Of a stretch of 64,000 bases of DNA, positions 24,033-34,900 are shown piece by piece. A program made the position numbers and the translations under genes. The notes under the pieces were generated by a model that was given only the letters and a program-made list of their open reading frames with translations, ran no database searches and was not told the DNA's origin. Source of the DNA: Macrostomum hystrix (lineage: Eukaryota; Platyhelminthes; Macrostomidae); assembly GCA_950097015.1 (NCBI GenBank), contig CATNEN010000024.1, positions 6,338,001-6,402,000 of the forward strand. Direction: 5' to 3'. Numbering within the stretch: the first letter of the stretch is position 1; each line of letters begins with the position of its first letter.

Positions 24033-27000
24033 TCAGGACGGTCCGAGCATGTTTTCCGGCCGCACCCACCGGTCAAAGTCCTCCGCGCTGAGCACACCCA
24101 GCTCAATAGCGGCCTCGCGCAGACTCAAACCCTTGGCGTGGGCGTGCTTAGCAATGGATGCCGCCTTATCGTAGCCAATGTGCGGATTTAGAGCAGTGAC
24201 TAGCATCAGCGATTGCGACATCAGCTGGGAGACCCGGTCGGAGTTGACCCGGGTGCCAGCCACGCACTTGTCGGCGAAACTGACACAGGCGTCAGCTAGC
24301 AGGGACATCGAGTGTAGCACATTGCGAACGATTAGTGGCTTATAAACGTTGAGCTGCAGGTGGCCCTGACTGCCGCCAATGGTGACCGCTACGTGATTGC
24401 CCATGACCTGGCACGCGACCATGGACAGGGCCTCGCACTGGGTTGGGTTCACTTTGCCTGAATGGAGTGGCAAATCAATGGTTTCAATTCTTACCGATTT
24501 GCAAAGCCTGGTTCAGGTGAATATGTGTTAATACATGAACACACGATGTATAGGAATTGCTTGCTTTACTCCCTAGTAGCTAAGCAAGTAAACTGTTTAG
24601 TAGCTAAGCAAGTAAACTGTTTAGTGGCTAAGCAAGTAAACTGTTTAGTAGCTAAGCAAGTAAACTGTTTAGTAGCTAAGCAAGTAAACTGTTTAGTGGC
24701 TAAGCAAGTAAACTGTTTAGTAGCTAAGCAAGTAAACTGTTTAGTGGCTAAGCAAGTAAACTGTTTAGTGGCTAAGCAAGTAAACTGTTTAGTAGCTAAG
24801 CAAGTAAACTGTTTAGTGGCTAAGCAAGTAAACTGTTTAGTGGCTAAGCAAGTAAACTGTTTAGTGGCTAAGCAAGTAAACTGTTTAGTGGCTAAGCAAG
24901 TAAACTGTTTAGTGGCTAAGCAAGTAAACTGTTTAGTGGCTAAGCAAGTAAACTGTTTAGTAGCTAAGCAAGTAAACTGTTTAGTAGCTAAGCAAGTAAA
25001 CTGTTTAGTAGCTAAGCAAGTAAACTGTTTAGTAGCTAAGCAAGTAAACTGTTTAGTAGCTAAGCAAGTAAACTGTTTAGTAGCTAAGCAAGTAAACTGT
25101 TTAGTGGCTAAGCAAGTAAACTGTTTAGTAGCTAAGCAAGTAAACTGTTTAGTGGCTAAGCAAGTAAACTGTTTAGTAGCTAAGCAAGTAAACTGTTTAG
25201 TAGCTAAGCAAGTAAACTGTTTAGTGGCTAAGCAAGTAAACTGTTTAGTGGCTAAGCAAGTAAACTGTTTAGTGGCTAAGCAAGTAAACTGTTTAGTGGC
25301 TAAGCAAGTAAACTGTTTAGTGGCTAAGCAAGTAAACTGTTTAGTGGCTAAGCAAGTAAACTGTTTAGTAGCTAAGCAAGTAAACTGTTTAGTGGCTAAG
25401 CAAGTAAACTGTTTAGTAGCTAAGCAAGTAAACTGTTTAGTGGCTAAGCAAGTAAACTGTTTAGTGGCTAAGCAAGTAAACTGTTTAGTGGCTAAGCAAG
25501 TAAACTGTTTAGTGGCTAAGCAAGTAAACTGTTTAGTAGCTAAGCAAGTAAACTGTTTAGTGGCTAAGCAAGTAAACTGTTTAGTGGCTAAGCAAGTAAA
25601 CTGTTTAGTGGCTAAGCAAGTAAACTGTTTAGTGGCTAAGCAAGTAAACTGTTTAGTGGCTAAGCAAGTAAACTGTTTAGTGGCTAAGCAAGTAAACTGT
25701 TTAGTGGCTAAGCAAGTAAACTGTTTAGTGGCTAAGCAAGTAAACTGTTTAGTAGCTAAGCAAGTAAACTGTTTAGTAGCTAAGCAAGTAAACTGTTTAG
25801 TGGCTAAGCAAGTAAACTGTTTAGTAGCTAAGCAAGTAAACTGTTTAGTGGCTAAGCAAGTAAACTGTTTAGTGGCTAAGCAAGTAAACTGTTTAGTGGC
25901 TAAGCAAGTAAACTGTTTAGTGGCTAAGCAAGTAAACTGTCTAGTAGCTAAGCAAGTAAACTGTTTAGTGGCTAAGCAAGTAAACTGTTTAGTGGCTAAG
26001 CAAGTAAACTGTTTAGTGGCTAAGCAAGTAAACTGTTTAGTAGCTAAGCAAGTAAACTGTTTAGTAGCTAAGCAAGTAAACTGTTTAGTAGCTAAGCAAG
26101 TAAACTGTTTAGTGGCTAAGCAAGTAAACTGTTTAGTGGCTAAGCAAGTAAACTGTTTAGTGGCTAAGCAAGTAAACTGTTTAGTAGCTAAGCAAGTAAA
26201 CTGTTTAATAATAATAATAATTGCAGGAGGGCTGCGGGCAGTGGCACATCATTTAGTGACACTAAGACCCGCAGCCAGCGAGGAGGCAATTCTGCCCATT
26301 TCGCTGACTCCTGAGCACACGCACTCAGATACTGTACGCAGGCACACGCTCACACAGGTGTGTACATCTGCCCTGACTTTCTCATCGTCAGGCAGTGTAC
26401 ATTTCACTGTGCCTTGGAGGTTGGCCCTCAAGGGCGTAAATTGCACGACAAGCCCCCAAGCCTTCTCTCCGCGGCTGCGCCCCAAATAAATGTGGCCTCA
26501 CCGTGGAATCGAACTTAGGGACCTTGGTGCGAGAGGCAAACGCGATAACCGCTCTGCCACCGACCCCCCCTACTAAAGTAAACTGTTTAGTAGCTAAGCA
26601 AGTAAACTGTTTAGTGGCTAAGCAAGTAAACTGTTTAGTGGCTAAGCAAGTAAACTGTTTAGTGGCTAAGCAAGTAAACTGTTTAGTGGCTAAGCAAGTA
26701 AACTGTTTAGTGGCTAAGCAAGTAAACTGTTTAGTGGCTAAGCAAGTAAACTGTTTAGTGGCTAAGCAAGTAAACTGTTTAGTGGCTAAGCAAGTAAACT
26801 GTTTAGTGGCTAAGCAAGTAAACTGTTTAGTAGCTAAGCAAGTAAACTGTTTAGTGGCTAAGCAAGTAAACTGTTTAGTAGCTAAGCAAGTAAACTGTTT
26901 AGTGGCTAAGCAAGTAAACTGTTTAGTGGCTAAGCAACTAAACTTCCTAGTGGCTAAGCAAGTAAACTGTTTAGTGGCTAAGCAAGTAAACTGTTTAGTG

Positions 27001-29630
27001 GCTAAGCAACTAAACTTCCTAGTGGCTAAGCAATTAGACTCCCTGGTTGATAAGCAACTTTAAATGCTAAGCAACTTTAAATCCCTACCTTAACTCCATG
27101 GTTGCTAAGAAACTAAACTTTCTATTGGCTAAGCAACTAAACTCCCTGGTTGCTAAGCAACCTTAACTCCATGGTTGCTAAGCAACCTTAACTCACTGTT
27201 TGATAATAAACCTTAACTTTATGGTTGCTAAGCAACATTAAATCCCTGGTTGCCAAGCAACAAAACTATACTTGATTATCAAGCAAAACAACAAAATTAC
27301 TGAACTGTCCAGGGTCACCATGTAGCCCAGCGCTCACCAGGCATGATACTAGATCCGGGTTCGTTCTCCGGCAGAGCCAGTTCGCCCAGACCGCAACGGG
27401 GCCCGGAGCCTAGCAGGCGGAAATCGTTGGCCAATTTGGTGAGTGAGCAGGCTGTGGTGTTCAGAGAGCCGCTGAGCTCAACCAGGGCGTCATGGCTGGC
27501 CAATGCCTCGAACTTGTTCGGAGCCGATCTGAAGTTTTTTTAGATGGCAATAACAATGACAGGTTAGTTTGAGTAGTTGACAAGGATGACATGTCAACCT
27601 GAGTAGTTAAAAATGATGACAGGTTAAACTGAGTAGTTGACAGTGATGACGGGTTAGTCTGAGTAGTTGACAGTGATGACGGGTTAGTCTGAGCAGTTGA
27701 CAAGGATGACAGGTATACTGAGCAGTTGACAAGGATGACAGGTCAAGCTGAGTAATATGGCAAGTTGTCCATTTGTGAAAATGAGCTCCTGAATACAATA
27801 ATTTCAAAGCCTAATTGACCTGAACGGCAGGCCAGTTAGTTGGGCCAGCGCGGCCGCCACATCCTCGCCAAAGCCCACTCGGCTGTTCAGTCCGGTGCCA
27901 ACAGCGGTGCCGCCGATAGCCAGCAGGTGGACATCACCAAGGCTAACTTGTAGCCTACGCAGGTCGCAGTCAATCTGATGCACGAAGGCGCCAATCTCTT
28001 GACCAACAGTCAGCGGCGTGGCGTCCTGCAGGTGTGTCCGGCCCAGCTTCACTAGCTGGCCATATTCACTAGCCTTAACGGCAAGAGTGTCGCGCAGATG
28101 CCGCAGTGAAGGCAACAATCGTTCAGCAGCTTCCATAGCAACAGCCACGTGCATAGCAGTCGGGAAGACATCGTTGGAGCTCTGGCCCATGTTCACGTGA
28201 TCATTAGGATGAACGGGATTCTTAGAGCCAATCTGGCCGCCAAGCAGTTCTATGGCCCGATTGCTCAGCACTTCGTTCATGTTCATGTTGGTCTGAGTGC
28301 CCGAACCGGTCTGCCACACCACCAGTGGAAAGTGCTGATTCAGGCGCCCCGAGATTACCTCGTCTGCGGCGCTGCAGATGGCCGTCTGAATGGCCGGGTC
28401 CAGGCCGTGACTTGAGTTCACCTGGGCTGCGGCCTTCTTCACATAGGCGAGGCCGCGAATCACCTGAGACTGTTGGCAAGGTTTGGGAAAGGTAATAACT
28501 TGGGAAGTTATTTGGGAATAAATTGGGAAAGGATACTAAACTCCCAACTATCTAAGCAAATAAACTCCCCTAGTGTCTAAGCAGATAAACTCCCAAGTGG
28601 CTAAGCAAATAAACTCCCTAGTGGCTAAGCAAATAAACTCCCTAGTGGCTAAGCAAATAAACTCCCTAGTGGCTAAGCAAATAAACTCCCTAGTGGCTAA
28701 GCAAATAAACTCCCCTAGTGGCTAGGCAAATAAACTCCCTAGTGGCTAAGCAACTAAACTCCCTAGTGGCTAAGCAGATAAACTCCCTAGTGGCTAGGCA
28801 AATAAACTCCCTAGTGGCTAAGCAAATAAACTCCCTAGTGGCTAGGCAGATAAACTCCCTAGTGGCTAAGCAAATAAACTCCCTAGTGGCTAAGCAAATA
28901 AACTCCCTAGTGGCTAAGCAAATAAACTCCCTAGTGGCTAGGCAAATAAACTCCCCTAGTGGCTAGGCAAATAAACTCCCTAGTTGCTAAGCAGATAAAC
29001 TCCCTAGTTGCTAAGCAAATAAACTCCCCTAGTGGCTAGGCAAATAAACTCCCTAGTTGCTAAGCAGATAAACTCCCTAGTGGCTAGGCAAATAAACTCC
29101 CTAGTTGCTAAGCAGATAAACTCCCTAGTGGCTAGGCAAATAAACTCCCTAGTTGCTAAGCAGATAAACTCCCTAGTGGCTAAGCAACTAAACTCCCTAG
29201 TTGCTAAGCAGATAAACTCCCTAGTGGCTAGGCAAATAAACTCCATAGTTGCTAAGCAACTAAACTCCCTAGTGGCTAGGCAGATAAACACCCTAGTGGC
29301 TAAGCAACTAAACTCCCTAGTGGCTAGGCAAATAAACTCCCTAGTTGCTAAGCAGATAAACTCCCTAGTTGCTAGGCAGATAAACACCCTAGTGGCTAAG
29401 CAACTAAACTCCCTAGTGGCTAGGCAAATAAACTCCCTAGTTTCTAAGCAGATAAACTCCCTAGTGGCTAAGAAAATAAGCAAGTAACTCACAGGCATTT
29501 TATCAGTATCACGACCAATATTAAAATTGATCATTGACCTGGCAGTCTGGGCACCATAGTAGGCCCAGGAGGGTACAGCAATTTCTCCAAAGGTGTCCCG
29601 CTCCATCCTACTGGCTGCAGTGTCAGACAT
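24033..29630 (-). CDS. FH: Fumarate hydratase (class II)
   Basis: Converts fumarate to L-malate in the TCA cycle (mitochondrion) and also works in the cytosol. Coding exons on the minus strand: 29493-29630 (exon continues open to 29720), 27820-28469, 27338-27528, 24033-24457, all in phase. From the ATG at 29630 the product is about 467 residues, the size of the processed human enzyme. Landmarks: YDTFGE-like [51 protein letters not shown] (catalytic His about residue 192) and the signature GSSIMPGKVNP at about 320-330, split by the last intron. Upstream of the ATG the frame stays open for 30 codons to the acceptor, reading FIALANRASQSLLQQLLLAR, which looks like a mitochondrial presequence but has no ATG. 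All three introns contain minisatellites. Confidence 0.95.
24573..27270. repeat. 24-bp minisatellite in FH intron 3, split by a SINE
   Basis: About 68 units of 24 bases (AGTGGCTAAGCAAGTAAACT then GTTT, with a G/A variant GTGGC/GTAGC) run to 26206, then a SINE, then about 20 more units to 27060 and diverged units to 27270. Units are nearly identical except for the G/A position. The 24-base period makes a 675-codon spurious open frame. Confidence 0.97.
26207..26575 (-). mobile_element. tRNA-derived SINE, family A, copy 1
   Basis: Minus orientation. The tRNA-related head is at the right (GGTGGCAGAGCGGTTATCGC and B box AAGTTCGATTCC). The body has a GCACACACCTGT segment and a core ending CCCGCAGCCCTCCTGCAATT, with an (ATT)n tail at the left. 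It interrupts the 24-bp array in FH intron 3, so it is younger than that array. Other copies: 34979-35275, 42165-42512 and 45820-46187. Confidence 0.85.
27545..27765. repeat. 30-bp minisatellite in FH intron 2
   Basis: About seven units of 22-30 bases built on GAGTAGTTGACAGTGATGAC and GGGTTAGTCT fill this 291-base intron almost from splice site to splice site. Confidence 0.9.
28530..29480. repeat. 24-bp minisatellite in FH intron 1
   Basis: About 39 units of 24 bases, AACTCCCTAGTGGCTAAGCA then AATA, sharing the core GTGGCTAAGCAA with the array in FH intron 3 but differing in the rest of the unit. Confidence 0.95.
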
Positions 29631-29904
29631 TGTGGATAATGACTGTATTTTGATCCAGCGGGCCAATAACAACTGCTGCAGCAGAGATTGACTAGCGCGA
29701 TTGGCTAAGGCTATGAAACTCTGAAAAATATAAGCAAATGTTTATAGCAAACTTATCTATAGTCAATAGTCTTGGTGATTGTCAATGTAGAGGAGCCTAT
29801 GTTCTACAAAAAATGTAAATAATAAAACAATACCGAGAATTTCAGATCTATAACTAGGCTAGGCTATAGCTTAATTTATCTAACCAAATATATTAATAGT
29901 TTTT

Positions 29905-31738
29905 AAATAGGCCTAATCCTGCGGCCAGTCCGCAGCGTTCGTGCACCTGTGCATGATCAGGTACCTCGGGCTACGACTCTGAGGGACAGGTGTCACCCTT
30001 CGACCTTAACAGGGTATGCGGCCAGTCTGCAACGTTCGTGCACCTGTGCGTGATCAGGTACCTCTGGCTACGGCTGGTGGAACAAGTGTCACCCTTCGAC
30101 CTCAACAGGGTACGCAGCCAGTCTGCGGGCCTGGCACTGCTCTAGGTGCCCTCTTATGCCTAAGGTCTCACCGCGCTGAGGGGCTGAAAGGTCCGGGGAG
30201 TATATCCTGCCGTTAGCGGTTTTTATAACCTGGCCTTGGTTACCCGAGGCCAGGAGACGCCCCTCTCGACAGCGCAACTCGACCAGTTTTGGCGCAGATT
30301 GGACTCCCATCTGGTCAAACTAGCACTGAGCGGCACTGTGCTGCACGTCCTGAAGACCGACATCCAGGACCAAGCCCTCATTGTCCAGCCTGCCGACAAC
30401 CAGTCTGGACAGCAACTCCTCAAGATGCTGAAAACCTTCGACTGGGGCACGGAAATGGGCAAACTGTTTATCTACAGGGAGGACGAGCGCCCCCAGACAC
30501 ACCGTCATCCCAGCTCGCAGCGCCATCACAAACGCCGGAGAACTGCGCCGCCTGCGGTTGGCAATCCACCCGGATCTGCCAGCTAATGGTGTCGTGGTTC
30601 ATGAAACCATCACCAGACCTAGTGGAGATGGTTTCACGGCCATTCTAGGACTGTCGGACAGCTGGATGCTCCGCTGCCCAGACATGTCCTACATCAGTGC
30701 AGGTCTCACTCGAATGCAGATCTTCAGCTTCGAGTCCGACGCCACTCGCCCGCCGCCCCCGGAAAAGCGGAAACGGACGAATCAGAGCTCTGCCGGGCCC
30801 CTGCGCCCTGGAACACAGACTCCTGACCGTCACGACTTTAAGCGTGACACCAGGAAAGTGAAGTCCGAAAAGTGGCGCCAATACTGCGCCGACCGGACGG
30901 CCGGCTTGCTGAGAATCCTGGCGAATTGCTGGACATCATGCTCGCCAGCGCTTTCCCCCGGACTGCGCCGCTTCAGGACCCGCCGGACCACACTCCGGGT
31001 GTACACATCCTTGCGACCACTCTTTATCACTAGAGAACGGACAGCTCGCGCTGCTAATTCCTTCTCACCTTTTAAGTCGCCTGGACCTGACAACATTTAC
31101 CCCGCCTTCCTACATGAAGCGGTGAAAAATGACAGGTTCCTCGGCCTTCTCTGCAACCTGTTCAAGGCCTGTATCACCCTCGGGTACATTCCCAAGTCTG
31201 GGAAAGGAGACTACCATTCCGCCAAAGCCTTCCGCCCCATCAGCTTAACATCTTTCTTTCTTAAGCTGCTTGAAAGGCTAGTTCTTTGGCGGCTTCTTCA
31301 CGTTGAGTTGAGGAACTCCCCGCTCTCTGCCAACCAGCACGCCTTTCGATCCGGACGCTCCATCAAAAGTGCTCTGCATGCCATTGTCGACAAGCTGGAG
31401 CGCACCGTGCTTGGCACCGGTTTTGCTCTCTCGCTTTTCCTCGACATTGATGGTGCCTTCGACAATGTGCGCTTCGGAGCCTTTAGGCAAGCCCTGGAAC
31501 GCCGGGCTGCGCAAAAGCCCCTCACCCGCTGGATCATGTATATGATCTCTCACCAAACTGCCACCTCGCACCTGCTTGGCCACTCCTGTTCTGTGAAAGT
31601 CCAGAAGGGAGGCCCGCAGGGTGGCATTCTCAGTCCGTTCCTTTGGAACCTTGTCATGGACGAGCTGCTCTGCAGCCCTGACCCGGACCTGGTCCAAAAA
31701 ATTGGCTATGCTGACGACTTCACCGCTGAAATGGGCCT
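29905..31738 (+). mobile_element. Truncated non-LTR retrotransposon (LINE)
   Basis: Starts with a 5' region of two tandem units of about 97 bases (29918-30115, CCAGTCTGCAACGTTCGTGC type). A first open frame at 30236-30586 is followed, after a frame change, by one at 30558-31742. The second holds reverse-transcriptase blocks: SPGPDNIYP, AFRPISLTSFFLKLLERL, NQHAFRSGRSIKSAL, LFLDIDGAFDN, GGPQGGILSPFLWNL and GYADDF. No endonuclease domain is visible, and the frame stops just after YADD, where a 31-bp inverted repeat begins. Defective copy; the GGPQGG..SP..WNL block points to the I/Jockey side of non-LTR elements, which I cannot refine. Confidence 0.88.
29918..30115 (+). repeat. Tandem ~97-bp units in the LINE 5' region
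   Basis: Two units, each with GCGGCCAGTCTGCAACGTTC or its variant, CGTGCACCTGTGC, GATCAGGTACCTC and CACCCTTCGACC, followed by the start of a third. Tandem 5'UTR monomers are common in LINE promoters. Confidence 0.75.
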
Positions 31739-31937
31739 GTAGAATCCAGAATGCCGGCTGGCATTTCCCGGCTGAAATGGGACAGCAGGAGATAGCACAG
31801 CAGGAGATTCTGAAGCAACAAATTCAATGGATGAAGAAGCACCTGCTGCATGTTGCGTACACGCTAATCTGGATCGCCTGAGGCCGCAGCGGGAGCACGT
31901 CTGGCTGGCATTCTGGATTCTACAGGCCCATTTCAGC
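31725..31937. mobile_element. 213-bp element with 31-bp perfect inverted ends
   Basis: Positions 31725-31755 and 31907-31937 are exact reverse complements over 31 bases (GCTGAAATGGGCCTGTAGAA...). The left copy truncates the reverse-transcriptase frame after YADD. Probably a MITE inserted in the LINE, or a rearranged palindrome; no target duplication was found. Confidence 0.6.
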
Positions 31938-34900
31938 CGGGAAATCGTTATAGCGGCCTGGCGACGCGCATCAAGTTATTCCAAGCACGTGATAACTCGA
32001 AACCCATATGACTATAACAAGATTCTGCTAAATATTGAGAGTAGATGGGCCACCAACTTGGTTGGTTGGCCGTGTCAGCTGGTATTGCCGATTGAATGCA
32101 CTTTTTAATTCTTCGTGTCATTTTTATCACTTATTATTCAAAAAATGCCTTTAGGGAAGGCAGTTGTAATAGGCTGTTTCGTGTTTTACTGTATCTATGC
32201 TTATTTCTAGGAAATTGTATAGATTCATCGTTTGTTTAAATATGCTTTAATTCTTTGTTTTAATATGCATGCCCACCCCCAATTTTGCTATAAATATATG
32301 CACGCTACAAGAGAGAGAACTAACTTTTGGGAGCCAAACCCAAGTTCAAGAATAAGATTTGCTGAATGCATGCGTTCTTTGAATTAAAATTGTTATAAAG
32401 AGGAAATAACACTAAAATTACATAAAACGTATTGGAGGACAGTTTATTGTCAAGATGATAGCACGAAGCCAGTTTGGACCAAAATTAATACATACATTTG
32501 ACTGGTACTCTCCAAACCATTGGAGCCTTTTAAAGACTGGTTGTAACCAATAAAACTCTCCAGAGGAGGACAGCGCTGCCGACGCCGGTATCACCGGATC
32601 CCCCTGCCTGACACTGCAGCTATAGTTGCCCATGGTTGCCAAGGGGTAGCAGAAAGGGCAGAAACACCTCACAGCTACATCTAAAGGATGCCCCTTGCAG
32701 CTAAGTTAAGTCAAGTAGCTATTTAATTCAGTGGTCAATGTTTGAAATAGTATATAAATTAGACTCAATAGCCCATTATAAGTATCAGCTTACTTACAAA
32801 ATAACATAAAAAATATTTTTCCAAACACAAACATGGATAGAGCATTTTATACTTTGAAGAATTAGGCCTAAATTACTTATAATTGGAATTAAATTTTCAT
32901 CCTTTCTATGCATCCATTACTTAATAGCATTTTAGGATTAGCTAGGCCTAGTAACTTAGGACTTAGGAGTTAGCATAATTCAGAAATTTGATTTTAAAAT
33001 GCTAAAAATAGGCCTATCATTAGGCCTAGCAGTTAGCAAGGTCTAGTATGGTAATTTATTACTTAAAAAACAAATGAGCTAGGCCTAGCAAAAATTCAAT
33101 TAACTCTAAGTAAGAACATGAGGCCTGTCACTGACGGCTTGATCATTAGGCCTAATTAATAAATTTGCATTGATTTTTATTGCTTTAAAGTCTTCTAATC
33201 CCATGAATAAATATAATAATATGAAATTCAGTATGTGTGAACATAGAACTCTCTGTACACTATGGCTTCCTGTTGCCAGACAAGATTGTGAGTGGCATAG
33301 TAGTTATTTAAGCTGGACGGCAGACGCTTAGAGTTAGGCGGAACTGTAGTTTGCGGGCTAAGACTCTTAAAATATATATATATCTATAGCCACTGCACTT
33401 CACTAAGCATAAGGGATTTGTTTCCTAGATGAAGAAACTAAGAGTATGGCCGAAAGTTTACAAGTTTTCGTCTTAAACTTTGCTTTAATTTGATATATTT
33501 CCCGTAATTCAGTGTATAGTAGGCCAACTTACCCTACTATTTACATACCTTTAGAGACGTACTTATTTATTTACTCAGTCGTGTCTCGTCACGCCTTTAC
33601 AAGATGACACTTTTGGCGCCAATTTAAAATTGAATTTAGTTGACAATTTTGTAAAAAGCAAAATTTTTAATTTGTTTATCAACAACCCATGGCATTCATT
33701 ACCTTAGTGGCGTTTAGCAGAGCAGAAACAGTGGGTCTAACTTTTTAAGTAAATAAGTTAATAGAAATAAAGACTCTTACTCATCTTAATGTTAAGTACC
33801 AATTTAACTTCACCCAACTAGTCCGATTCAATCGCGATTATTAATTCCTAAGCCGTCATTATCAATATAGGCCTAGGCCTATAGGCCTATATAATATCAA
33901 GACAACTGTAGTAAGCCAAGGTAGTCTTTTAGTTTGACAGTTTACCCCAATTAGCTATCTAGACTAATGTGTAAAATATTAATAATGTTGTAGGGCCCTT
34001 TCTTTATTATTCTTTGTAAATTACTTATATTTATCCACTGCAAAATTCTTAGTTAATAGTCAACTTTCAGCCTAATCTAGGACATTATGTTATTATTATA
34101 TAAATGTTTTTTATGCCATAAATCATTGTAATAAACATCTTCTAGTGCACTTCTGTTTGGGATTGCACATCATTAGCTATCCACTGTAATGGATGTCTAG
34201 AGTGATAAGGCCTATTATTATTAGGTGATTTATGAGCTAACTTTGTTGCTAAAAGTTGACACTTTAATTATGAAATTATTTTGACACATTTTTACCTTGT
34301 GCACACATAATATGTATGAATTTGAATTTGCAACTCATGACATGGCAAGAGTCATAAAATGTAGTGCTGGCATGGTTGTAATGCACTATATGGGCAAGGG
34401 GTCCATGATCAAAGTCTTAGTTATATAGCTAAAAGTTATATATTTAAATATAAGTTTCTATACTTTACACTTCTTCAATCTCTTTAAACTCTCCAAAAGC
34501 TAACTACTATACCATGGCCAGCAGGCCCCCAGCACCTATAAACATATATTCCACTGAATTAAGTTAAGTCTATTGATGCACTAGGCCTACTCACCATCTG
34601 AAGCAACCTATAAACAGTGCATGCCAATATTGTAATCATAGTTGGCTTAATTAATTAATCAATAAGAAATTTATTAGCTATTAGGGCATAGCTATCATGG
34701 ACATACATGTGCAACACCTGGCCTGGCCGGGTGAAATGAGGGCCAAGCAAGGTAAGTTGCAAAAACCAATCGACCAAGCGCAAAAAAATCAAAGGGGGGA
34801 CCAAGGGACAAAAAAGGAAGGCGTGAAGAAAAGTAAAAAGGGGAGAGAACAAATAAGAACAAACTAAGTCGTAAATTAATCAATGAATTGAACTAAGTCA

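Noticed and set aside
24462-26489. 675-codon plus-strand open frame of VAKQVNCL repeats
   Set aside because: It is the 24-bp intronic minisatellite of FH read in a stop-free frame, running into a SINE; the real FH exon lies antisense beside it.
26503-27063. 186-codon open frame, same repeat
   Set aside because: Continuation of the same array after the SINE; no independent coding signal.
29004-29672. 222-codon minus-strand frame of CLATREFI repeats fused to the FH N-terminus
   Set aside because: Read-through of FH exon 1 past its GTGAGT donor at 29492 into the intron 1 array.
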